Positions 1 through 7,086 of a DNA stretch of 11,784 nucleotides are shown in pieces. The translations under genes were made by a program, and so were the position numbers. How positions within the stretch are numbered: the first letter of the stretch is position 1; each line of letters starts with the position of its first letter. The stretch is from Oceanipulchritudo sp049975345 (GTDB lineage Bacteria; Verrucomicrobiota; Verrucomicrobiia; Opitutales; Oceanipulchritudinaceae): positions 1 through 11,784 of the forward strand of contig JBNGDP010000113.1 in assembly GCA_049975345.1 (NCBI GenBank), given 5' to 3'. The notes below the pieces were generated by a model, which was given only the letters and a program-made list of their open reading frames with translations, searched no databases and was not told the DNA's origin.

Positions 1-1
1 G

Positions 2-1147
2 CCACGTGAAAGTGAAAACATTCATGCATTGTTGACGTCTATTGACGGTATTCCCCGAAAGGCCATTCTCTACATTACATTTCGCCTGTTGGCTTTGGAA
101 TGTGCGACCGACACGCGTGAGACGACCGCCCGGCGGATGGCCCAGGAGACCCTCGACCTGTTGGTGCCCATAGCCAATCGCTTGAGCCTGGGTGATTTGC
201 GGCGTCGGTTGGAGGACGCCTGCTTTCACGTCCTGGACCCGCAAGACTATGAAAAGCTGCGCGAAAAAGTCTCGCCCATCCAGTCGGAAGACGACAAATG
301 CCTTGAAATCCTCCTGGCCGGCGTTAAACGGCTGCTGGCAAACAGCGGCATCCAAGGGCGGGTCCAGGGCCGCACCAAGAGCCTGCACGGGATTCGTCGT
401 AAAATGGCGCGCACCGGCAAGACCCTGGAAGAGATCATGGACCGGGTCGGGCTGCGGGTCATCGTGACATCGGTTCCGGAATGCTACTCCGTGTTGGGGC
501 TGTTGCACGCCCATTTCAAGCCGATTCCCGGCACCTTCGACGATTACATCGGTCTTCCCAAGGACAATGGCTATCAATCCCTGCACACCTGCGTCTATCC
601 GGTACGCGAAATTTCCCACAAGCCCATCGAGTTCCAGGTGCGCACCGAGTTGATGCACCTGGAAGCCGAGCACGGCACGGCGGCGCATTGGCGCTATAAA
701 AACGAGGCTGCGGCTGCTGAACGCAACCACCATCGGACGCAATGGATGGAAGGCCTTGTCCGCCAGCATCGGGAATCGGCCAGCAGCGAGGCGTTTATCG
801 AGCGGCTGCATCGGCAGGTGTTCCGGGACCACCTGGTGGTGTTTGGAAACGGCGGCCGGATTGACAGGATGCCGGAAAACGCCACGGTGCGGGATTACTT
901 GAAAATCATCAATGCCCATGCCCCCCAGGATGCGACGGTGAAAGTAAACGGCCGTGTCGTCGCCTTGGATTGCGCGCTCAGGGACGGGGATTCCATAGCG
1001 GTTCCGGCGGGCAGACCAGCGGCCGGTTCTCGATTTGACGAGGTCACGGCGCAAAACGCCTTTTCCGTTACGGGAGCATTGCGCCCGTTTCACGCGGAAA
1101 CCGGCGACCGGGAATTGTCGGCCAAGGGGGTGGCCACGGACCCATGA
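2..1147 (+). CDS. RelA/SpoT-family (p)ppGpp synthetase, 5'-truncated by window edge
   Basis: The frame is open from base 2, so the true start lies upstream; the TTG at 29 is only the first start-like codon and has no convincing Shine-Dalgarno. 381 residues are visible. Numbering from that TTG: residues 1-70 are the end of the HD domain and the linker (ETLDLLVPIANRL, LEDACFHVL); 108-225 are the synthetase domain with GRTK (114-117), D138, PKDNGYQSLHT (177-187) and E201 of EFQVRT; about 264-326 are a TGS domain. By family knowledge it would transfer pyrophosphate from ATP to GTP/GDP, making the (p)ppGpp alarmone in the cytoplasm. The place where active hydrolases carry LADRLHNMRT reads ITFRLLALEC, so the Asp and Asn are gone and hydrolysis is unlikely. 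The protein ends about 45 residues after TGS, with no ACT or zinc-finger domain, unlike ribosome-sensing RelA of 700+ residues. The next gene starts 13 bp later, so co-transcription is likely. Family call is firm; signal input is unknown. Confidence 0.9.
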   Translation, partial: PRESENIHALLTSIDGIPRKAILYITFRLLALECATDTRETTARRMAQETLDLLVPIANRLSLGDLRRRLEDACFHVLDPQDYEKLREKVSPIQSEDDKCLEILLAGVKRLLANSGIQGRVQGRTKSLHGIRRKMARTGKTLEEIMDRVGLRVIVTSVPECYSVLGLLHAHFKPIPGTFDDYIGLPKDNGYQSLHTCVYPVREISHKPIEFQVRTELMHLEAEHGTAAHWRYKNEAAAAERNHHRTQWMEGLVRQHRESASSEAFIERLHRQVFRDHLVVFGNGGRIDRMPENATVRDYLKIINAHAPQDATVKVNGRVVALDCALRDGDSIAVPAGRPAAGSRFDEVTAQNAFSVTGALRPFHAETGDRELSAKGVATDP

Positions 1148-1160
1148 CAGGAGAAATGAA

Positions 1161-3494
1161 ATGACTAAATCGGGAAACCATCCTTCGTACCCACATAAAA
1201 TTGCCTTGATCGGCAATCATCTGCCGCGCCAGTGCGGCATCGCCACGTTCACCACGGATTTGCTGGCGGGCCTGGCCGAAGAAAACCCGAGCGGCGAGTG
1301 CTGGGCCGTGGTGATGAACGATATCCCCGAGGGGTATCGGTATCCGGCCCAGGTGCGCTTCGAGGTCAACCAACGTGTTTTGGCCGAATACCGGCTGGCA
1401 GCGGATTTTTTGAACATGAACCGGGTGGAGGTGGTTTGTCTCCAACACGAATTCGGAATTTTCGGCGGCGAAAACGGAGCGCATGTGATGGATCTGCTCG
1501 GCAACCTGCGCATGCCGGTGGTCACCACCCTGCACACCGTGCTCCAGTCGCCATCGGCCGGCCAATTGGCCGTTGCCAGGCGCGTGGCCCAGCTTTCCGA
1601 TCGCCTGGTGGTAATGAGCCAATGCGCGAGAGAGATCCTTCGTGAGGTGTACGGGGTGCCGGAAGCGAAAATCGTCCTCATTCACCACGGCATCCCCGAT
1701 GTGCCCTTCGTGGACCCGAATTACTACAAAGACCAATACGGGGTCGAGGGGCGAAAGGTCATCCTGACCTTCGGCCTGCTTTCTCCGGGCAAGGGCATCG
1801 AAACCATGATCGAAGCCCTGCCCGCCGTCGTGTCGCGCCATCCGGAGGTGGTTTACATTGTCCTGGGCGCAACCCATCCCCATGTGAAAAAGGAACAGGG
1901 CGAGTCCTACCGGCTGTCTCTGCAGCGCAGGGCCAGGGAACTGGGGATCGGCGACCACCTGATTTTTCACAACCGTTTTGTCGACCTTAAAGAGCTGTGT
2001 GAATTCCTGGGCGCGGCGGACATCTACGCGACCCCCTACCTGAACCAGGAGCAGATCGTTTCCGGAACCCTCGCCTATGCCCTGGGCAGCGGCAAGGCCA
2101 CTATCTCCACCCCTTACTGGTACGCGGAAGAGATGCTGGCCGATGGCCGCGGCCGACTGGCGCCGTTCAAGGACTCAGCGGCCCTGGCCGAGCAGGTCAA
2201 CGAACTTCTCGATCACGAAGTGGAGCGCCACGCCATGCGCAAAAGGGCTTACACCTTTTGCCGGGAGATGATCTGGAAAGAGGTGGCGCGCCGGTACCTG
2301 GAGCTGTTCAACGAGGTGAAAGCGGAGCGGGCCTGTTCCCCCCGGCCGGTTTTCCGCGCCAAGACCATGGACATGGCGCCCCGTGAGCTGCCCCAGCCCA
2401 AGCTGGATCACATCATCCGCCTGTCGGATGACGTCGGCATCCTGCAGCACGCCAAGTATATCGTGCCGGACCGCTACCACGGCTATTGCACGGACGACAA
2501 CGCCCGGGCGCTGATCGCCGTGCTGATGGCCAGGGAAATGATCCCCAACAGCGACGCCGTCACCAACCTGGCCTGCACTTATATCAGCTTTTTGCATCAC
2601 GCGTTCAATGAGGAAACCGGCCGTTTCCGCAACTTCATGGGATATGACCGGCGCTGGCTGGAAGAGGTCGGATCGGAAGACAGCCACGGCCGGGCGGTTT
2701 GGGGACTGGGCGAGGCGGTGGCCCTGGCGGAGTCGGCCGATATCCGGGACGCGGCCCGGGCGGTGTTTGAAAGGGCGCTGCCTGCCCTGGCGGAATTCAC
2801 TTTTCCCCGGACCTGGTCCTTTGCCCTGGGGGGCATTCACGCCTATTTGACCCGCTACAGCGGTGACAGCGAGGTCCGGCGCGTCCGGGAAACCCTGGCC
2901 GATAAACTTTTCGAAAAATACAAACAGAATGCCACCGACGAATGGCCATGGATCGAGGACCGGCTCACTTACGCCAACGGCAAGATCGCCCAGGCCCTGA
3001 TTCTCTGCGGCCGACACATGGATCGCGCCGAGATGCTCCAGGCGGGACTGCAAAGCCTGAAATGGCTGATGACGGTGCAGACCGACCCCAAGGGGCACTT
3101 TGTTCCGGTGGGCAACAACGGCTGGTACCCCAAGCAGGGAACCAAGGCGCGGTTCGATCAGCAGCCCATCGAAGCGCTAGACATGATCGAGGCGTGCCGC
3201 GAGGCCTATGAAGCCACCAACGATTCGAAATGGGTCTCCCATGCCCAGCGCTGCCTGGAGTGGTTCCTGGGTCGCAACGATTTGAACGCGCCCCTGTATA
3301 ACCACAAGACCGGGGGCTGCTGCGACGGACTCAACGCGGACGGGCCCAACCGCAACCAGGGCGCGGAATCGACCCTGGTTTGTTTCCTGTCCATGCTCCA
3401 TCTCAACCGGATGCGCAGCAGCCAGATCGCCGTGGAAGCCGCGGCGGAGGAAACCGTCATTAGCCAAGAGGAGCAATCGGTCCATGTCCAATAA
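1161..3494 (+). CDS. GT4-type glycosyltransferase fused to a C-terminal alpha-helical (six-hairpin glycosidase-like) domain
   Basis: 777 residues from the ATG at 1161, chosen because AGGAG at 1149-1153 sits 7 bp upstream; the same frame is open to 1035, but that segment overlaps the preceding gene and looks non-homologous. Residues 12-185 form the first Rossmann half of a GT-B fold (PRQCGIATF at 22-30, LQHEFGIFGG at 94-103); 195-385 form the nucleotide-sugar half (GLLSPGKGIETMIEAL, 205-220). From about 405 to 755 is a second domain rich in helices, with DRYHGYCTDDNARAL (437-451), ANGKIAQAL (605-613), FDQQPIEALDMIEA (665-678) and NQGAESTLV (732-740). This resembles (alpha/alpha)6-barrel sugar-processing proteins, but I cannot name a family. 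No signal peptide or membrane segment is evident, so it is probably cytosolic. The canonical GT4 EX7E motif is altered: E297 is present, but position 305 is Ala (SGTLAYAL). Donor is inferred to be GDP-mannose from neighbouring manB and manC. It could build and trim the same glycan, or the C-terminal domain may only bind it. Confidence 0.85.
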   Translation: MTKSGNHPSYPHKIALIGNHLPRQCGIATFTTDLLAGLAEENPSGECWAVVMNDIPEGYRYPAQVRFEVNQRVLAEYRLAADFLNMNRVEVVCLQHEFGIFGGENGAHVMDLLGNLRMPVVTTLHTVLQSPSAGQLAVARRVAQLSDRLVVMSQCAREILREVYGVPEAKIVLIHHGIPDVPFVDPNYYKDQYGVEGRKVILTFGLLSPGKGIETMIEALPAVVSRHPEVVYIVLGATHPHVKKEQGESYRLSLQRRARELGIGDHLIFHNRFVDLKELCEFLGAADIYATPYLNQEQIVSGTLAYALGSGKATISTPYWYAEEMLADGRGRLAPFKDSAALAEQVNELLDHEVERHAMRKRAYTFCREMIWKEVARRYLELFNEVKAERACSPRPVFRAKTMDMAPRELPQPKLDHIIRLSDDVGILQHAKYIVPDRYHGYCTDDNARALIAVLMAREMIPNSDAVTNLACTYISFLHHAFNEETGRFRNFMGYDRRWLEEVGSEDSHGRAVWGLGEAVALAESADIRDAARAVFERALPALAEFTFPRTWSFALGGIHAYLTRYSGDSEVRRVRETLADKLFEKYKQNATDEWPWIEDRLTYANGKIAQALILCGRHMDRAEMLQAGLQSLKWLMTVQTDPKGHFVPVGNNGWYPKQGTKARFDQQPIEALDMIEACREAYEATNDSKWVSHAQRCLEWFLGRNDLNAPLYNHKTGGCCDGLNADGPNRNQGAESTLVCFLSMLHLNRMRSSQIAVEAAAEETVISQEEQSVHVQ

Positions 3495-4710
3495 GCCCAT
3501 TGTAATGGTCAGTTCCTATCCCCCGCGTTTATGCGGCATCGCCACCTTTTGCGAGGAAGCCAGGGAGTTCATTCAAAAGGCCAACCCGGATCGGGAGGTG
3601 CTGGTGATCAGCCACACCGACGGCCAAGGCAAGGGCGTGTTTCCCATCATCGATATGACCCAACGCGACTGGTGGCGTCCGGTGGCCAAAAAAATAGAGA
3701 AACTGGACCCTTACGTGGTGCATTTTGAACACGAATACGGCCTTTACGAATATCACGACCCACGCGGCATCGGCGACGGCAATGACGGCTTTCTCGATCT
3801 GCTGGAGGCCATCAGCGATCATCCCATCGTGGTCGAACCGCATACGATCCATGGGCGGCTTCGGGATTTCGAGGCGGATTTTGTTTATAAATTGACCCAG
3901 CGCAGCCATGTGGTGCTGTTTAAGTGCCATTACCAGAAATGGCGGCTGGACTGGACCTTCCAGGGCCGGGGGTGGCCGACGCCGCGCAATATCATGGTGG
4001 TGCCTCACGGGGCAAGGCCGGACAAGCGCTGGGGCGTGCACGAGATACCCGCGCTGCGCAAGGAATTCGGCCTGGACAAGATCGGGCTGGCCGACCACGT
4101 GGTGGGCATGATCGGCTGGATTCAGTCCAACAAGCGTTGGGACATTTTGCTTTCCATGTGGGAGGAGATCCAAGACGAAGTCAAATCGCACACCGGGCAG
4201 CAGTGGGACTTGCTGGCCGCCGGTGCCATGCGCGACCCCAATCACCGCCAGGATTACGAGGACTGGAAATCCGATGTCCAGGTGTTGGCCGGCAAGGGGC
4301 TGGCGCATTACCACGAGTTCGTCCCTCGCGGCGACGACTATTACAAGATGATGGCCATCTGCGACTTTATTGTGCTGCCCTCGACGGACGAGACCCAGTC
4401 CGGCACCCTGGCGCGCATCATCGCCCAGAACAAACCCTACATCACCACCGCGCCCATGGAGGGACTGACCGCCCAGACCCTGGAAAGCGAGGGCGGTTTG
4501 CTCTTCACCACCAAGGAGATGCTGCGCCGGAAGGTGGTCAAGCTGGCAACGGATGAGGGACTGCGCCTGGAGTTGGGAGAAAACCTGAAACGCTACCTCG
4601 ATCATGTGGTCGGCTGGGAAGTGGTGGCCCGGCAGTACAACGAGGCCTACAAATTGGCGCGCAAGGCGGCCCGGACCGGCCAGCCCGCTGTTTTGGATTT
4701 GGAGTTTTAA
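3484..4710 (+). CDS. Glycosyltransferase, GT-B fold, GT4-like
   Basis: 408 residues; start ATG 3484 overlaps the end of the previous gene by 11 bp, with AGAGGAG at 3467-3473 upstream, implying translational coupling. Residues 5-180 are the acceptor half, opening with VSSYPPRLCGIATF (9-22), which shares the PRxCGIATF signature of the preceding transferase; FEHEYGLYEY (81-90) matches LQHEFGIFGG there. Residues 205-395 are the donor-binding half (GMIGWIQSNKRWD, DFIVLPSTDETQSGTLARII). The usual second Glu of the EX7E motif is absent (SGTLARII), as in the neighbour, so the two look like paralogues. The protein is soluble, without transmembrane segments. Expected role is transfer of a sugar, probably mannose from GDP-mannose given the operon, onto a soluble acceptor or growing chain. 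Acceptor and linkage are unknown. Superfamily call is reasonable; exact CAZy family is not certain. Confidence 0.8.
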   Translation: MSNKPIVMVSSYPPRLCGIATFCEEAREFIQKANPDREVLVISHTDGQGKGVFPIIDMTQRDWWRPVAKKIEKLDPYVVHFEHEYGLYEYHDPRGIGDGNDGFLDLLEAISDHPIVVEPHTIHGRLRDFEADFVYKLTQRSHVVLFKCHYQKWRLDWTFQGRGWPTPRNIMVVPHGARPDKRWGVHEIPALRKEFGLDKIGLADHVVGMIGWIQSNKRWDILLSMWEEIQDEVKSHTGQQWDLLAAGAMRDPNHRQDYEDWKSDVQVLAGKGLAHYHEFVPRGDDYYKMMAICDFIVLPSTDETQSGTLARIIAQNKPYITTAPMEGLTAQTLESEGGLLFTTKEMLRRKVVKLATDEGLRLELGENLKRYLDHVVGWEVVARQYNEAYKLARKAARTGQPAVLDLEF

Positions 4711-4731
4711 ACCGGAGTAAAGGAAGAAAAC

Positions 4732-6087
4732 ATGAATCCTATGATTTTCAGAGAATATGACATTCGCGGTGTCGTGGACAAGGATTTCAGTGCGGATGAC
4801 GCGGAAAAAATCGGCCGTGGCTATGCAACCTATGTTGCGAAGCACGGCGGCAGACGCTGTGTGGTCGGCCGTGATTGTCGAATGAGTTCACAGGCGATTC
4901 GAGATGCCCTGATCAAGGGCATAACCAGGGGAGGCGTGGATGTGATCGATGTGGGACTTTGTCCTACGCCGCTTCTTTATTTTGCCAATCGGTACCTGGG
5001 TGCTGACGGCGGCGTTATGGTTACCGCCAGTCACAATCCGCCGGAATACAACGGATTCAAGATCTGTTTAGGCGCCGACACCCTTTTCGGAGGCGAAATT
5101 CAGAACCTTAAAAAGATCATCGAGTCCGGAGAATATGCCTCAGGCGAAGGATCGCTGGACGAATTCAGTATATTGCCCGTTTATTGCGACTACCTGGCCG
5201 ACAACATTCGATTGGCTCGTCCCATGCGGGTGGCCGTGGACGCCGGCAACGGAACCGGCGGTTTGGCGGCTGGCCCGGTCTTTAAACGGTTGAATTGCGA
5301 GCTTTCCGAACTGTTTATGGAACCCGATGGAACCTTTCCCAATCACGAGCCCGATCCAACAGTACCAAAAAATTTGGAAAAGTTGGCCAACACCGTGGTT
5401 GAACAGGGACTCGAACTGGGTGTCGCTTTTGACGGCGATGCCGATCGGCTTGGCGTGGTGGATGAGAGTGGGCGAATCCTTTATGGCGACATGCTGATGG
5501 TCCTTTTCGCCCGTGAGATCCTCAAGGGAAATCCTGGCGGAAAGTTCATCGGGGAAGTGAAATGCTCCCAAGTCATGTACGACGAGATCGAACGCAACGG
5601 CGGCGTACCCATCATGTGGAAGACGGGGCATTCTCTCATCAAGAAGAAGTTAAAAGATGAAAATGCGCTTCTTGCCGGGGAGATGAGCGGGCACTTCTTT
5701 TTTAAACACCGGTATTTCGGATTCGACGACGCCATTTACGCGGCTTGCCGTCTCATGGAGATTTTGTCCAAGGACAACAAACCCCTGTCCGCTTATCTTT
5801 CGGATCTGCCCAAAACCTACAATACTCCCGAGATCCGCGTTGATTGCCCGGATGATAAAAAGTTTGAACTCGTGGCGAAGGTAAAACAGGCGCTTTCCAA
5901 CAACTATCGGACAATCGATATCGATGGTGTGCGAGTGGTTTTCGAAGACGGGTGGGGGCTTGTCCGGGCGTCCAACACAAGTCCCGTCATCGTGCTTCGA
6001 TTTGAAGCCGAGTCGGAGTCGCGACTGCGGGTGATTAGAGACCTGGTGGAGGCACAGATCGATGAGGCGAAGTCCGTGATGCAATAG
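4732..6087 (+). CDS. manB: Phosphomannomutase/phosphoglucomutase
   Basis: 451 residues, full length for the AlgC/ManB-type alpha-D-phosphohexomutases. It interconverts mannose-6-P and mannose-1-P (often glucose phosphates too) in the cytoplasm. All four active-site motifs are visible: TASHNP (98-103) with the phosphorylated Ser100; DGDADRLG (234-241) binding Mg2+; GEMSGH (316-321) recognising the sugar ring; RASNTSP (412-418) binding substrate phosphate. The N-terminus REYDIRGVV is typical. The ATG at 4732 has AAGGAAG directly upstream and lies 21 bp after the previous stop. In this operon it connects the isomerase and the guanylyltransferase steps, and could also pass mannose-1-P from the phosphorylases back to hexose-6-P. 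Base composition looks lower in GC than its neighbours (sampled 60-base lines of 45-50% against 68-78%), so this gene may have a different history. Specificity between mannose and glucose phosphates cannot be told from sequence. Confidence 0.95.
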   Translation: MNPMIFREYDIRGVVDKDFSADDAEKIGRGYATYVAKHGGRRCVVGRDCRMSSQAIRDALIKGITRGGVDVIDVGLCPTPLLYFANRYLGADGGVMVTASHNPPEYNGFKICLGADTLFGGEIQNLKKIIESGEYASGEGSLDEFSILPVYCDYLADNIRLARPMRVAVDAGNGTGGLAAGPVFKRLNCELSELFMEPDGTFPNHEPDPTVPKNLEKLANTVVEQGLELGVAFDGDADRLGVVDESGRILYGDMLMVLFAREILKGNPGGKFIGEVKCSQVMYDEIERNGGVPIMWKTGHSLIKKKLKDENALLAGEMSGHFFFKHRYFGFDDAIYAACRLMEILSKDNKPLSAYLSDLPKTYNTPEIRVDCPDDKKFELVAKVKQALSNNYRTIDIDGVRVVFEDGWGLVRASNTSPVIVLRFEAESESRLRVIRDLVEAQIDEAKSVMQ

Positions 6088-6115
6088 AGACGATGGGAAA
6101 AATGAGGAATAGACA

Positions 6116-7084
6116 ATGACCGATGTTAGATTCAAGGAGCTTTTTACAAGGCACAGCGCCAACCCCATCATCCAGGCAAGGGACCTTCCCTACCAGGCCA
6201 ACGCGGTGTTCAACGCAGCAGCCACGCGATGCGGCGACGACACCTTGCTGCTCATGCGCGTGGAAGACCGCCGCGGGTTATCGCACCTTACGGCGGCGCG
6301 CAGCCGGGACGGTGTGACCGATTGGCGGATCGATGCCAGGCCCACCCTGCCGGCCGATCCGGAACAACACCCCGAAGAGATCTGGGGCATCGAGGACCCC
6401 AGGATTACCCGCGTCGATGACTTGGATCTATGGGTGGTGCTCTACACCGCCTACTCCAGGGGCGGACCCCTGGTTTCCCTGGCCACCACGCGGGACTTCG
6501 AGACCTTCGAGCGCAAGGGCGTCGTGATGCCGCCCGAGGACAAGGACGCTGCTCTTTTTCCGGCGCGGTTCAACGGGCGCTGGGCCATGATTCATCGGCC
6601 GGTGCCGGGAATCGCCGGTGTCGGGGCGCATATCTGGATTTCTTTCAGCCCGGACATGAAGCACTGGGGCGACCATCAAATCATCCTGCCGGCGCGAAAG
6701 GGCGGCTGGTGGGACGCCAATAAAGTCGGTCTTTCACCGCCGCCGCTGCGCACTGAAAAAGGATGGCTGATCCTCTACCACGGCGTCCGCAACACGGCCG
6801 GCGGATGCATCTATCGACTGGGCCTGGCGCTGTTGGACTTGGAGGAACCGACCCGGCTGGTGGCGAGAGCGGACGAATGGGTGTTCGCGCCGGAAGAAGC
6901 CTATGAAGTTGTGGGCGACGTGGACAAGGTGGTCTTTCCCTGCGGCTGGGTGGCCGAGGGGGACGAGGTTCGGCTGTATTACGGCGGCGCGGACAAATGC
7001 ATCGCCCTGGCCACGGCGCGGGTGTCGGAACTGCTCGACTGGCTCGAAAAGCACAACCGGCAGGATAGACGCGTGTGGAGTTAA
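6116..7084 (+). CDS. GH130-family mannoside phosphorylase (first copy)
   Basis: 322 residues, the usual size of the five-bladed beta-propeller GH130 enzymes, which split beta-mannosides with phosphate to give alpha-mannose-1-P. Visible family motifs: FNAA (32-35), RVEDRRG (48-54), GIEDPR (91-96) carrying the proposed catalytic Asp94, IHRP (159-162), WWDANKVG (198-205), YHGV (221-224) and YYGGADK (288-294). The Arg and His that bind phosphate in characterised phosphorylases appear to be kept (R161, H222), which favours phosphorolysis over hydrolysis. Start ATG 6116 has GAGGA at 6104-6108 and lies 28 bp after manB. No signal peptide, so it acts in the cytoplasm on internal or imported mannosides. 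Linkage (beta-1,2, beta-1,4 or mannosyl-glucose) cannot be assigned. An alternative is a GT108-like mannosyltransferase/phosphorylase, a family with the same propeller fold. It is clearly diverged from the second GH130 here, so the two probably have different substrates. Confidence 0.9.
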   Translation: MTDVRFKELFTRHSANPIIQARDLPYQANAVFNAAATRCGDDTLLLMRVEDRRGLSHLTAARSRDGVTDWRIDARPTLPADPEQHPEEIWGIEDPRITRVDDLDLWVVLYTAYSRGGPLVSLATTRDFETFERKGVVMPPEDKDAALFPARFNGRWAMIHRPVPGIAGVGAHIWISFSPDMKHWGDHQIILPARKGGWWDANKVGLSPPPLRTEKGWLILYHGVRNTAGGCIYRLGLALLDLEEPTRLVARADEWVFAPEEAYEVVGDVDKVVFPCGWVAEGDEVRLYYGGADKCIALATARVSELLDWLEKHNRQDRRVWS

Positions 7085-7086
7085 TC

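Noticed and set aside
1035..1160. Longer N-terminus for the GT4-helical fusion
   Set aside because: The added 42 residues overlap the RelA-like gene, are Arg/Pro-rich as expected out of frame, and the good Shine-Dalgarno points to 1161.
1068..3098. Two minus-strand open frames of about 300 codons opposite the GT4-helical fusion
   Set aside because: They are shadows of a strongly supported + strand gene; no recognisable domain or ribosome-binding site was seen.
3529..4845. Long open frame on the minus strand (438 codons) opposite the second transferase and the start of manB
   Set aside because: It lies antisense to a clearly conserved gene, spans two genes, is rich in His/Val/Gln as expected of a GC-rich shadow frame, and shows no family motif.
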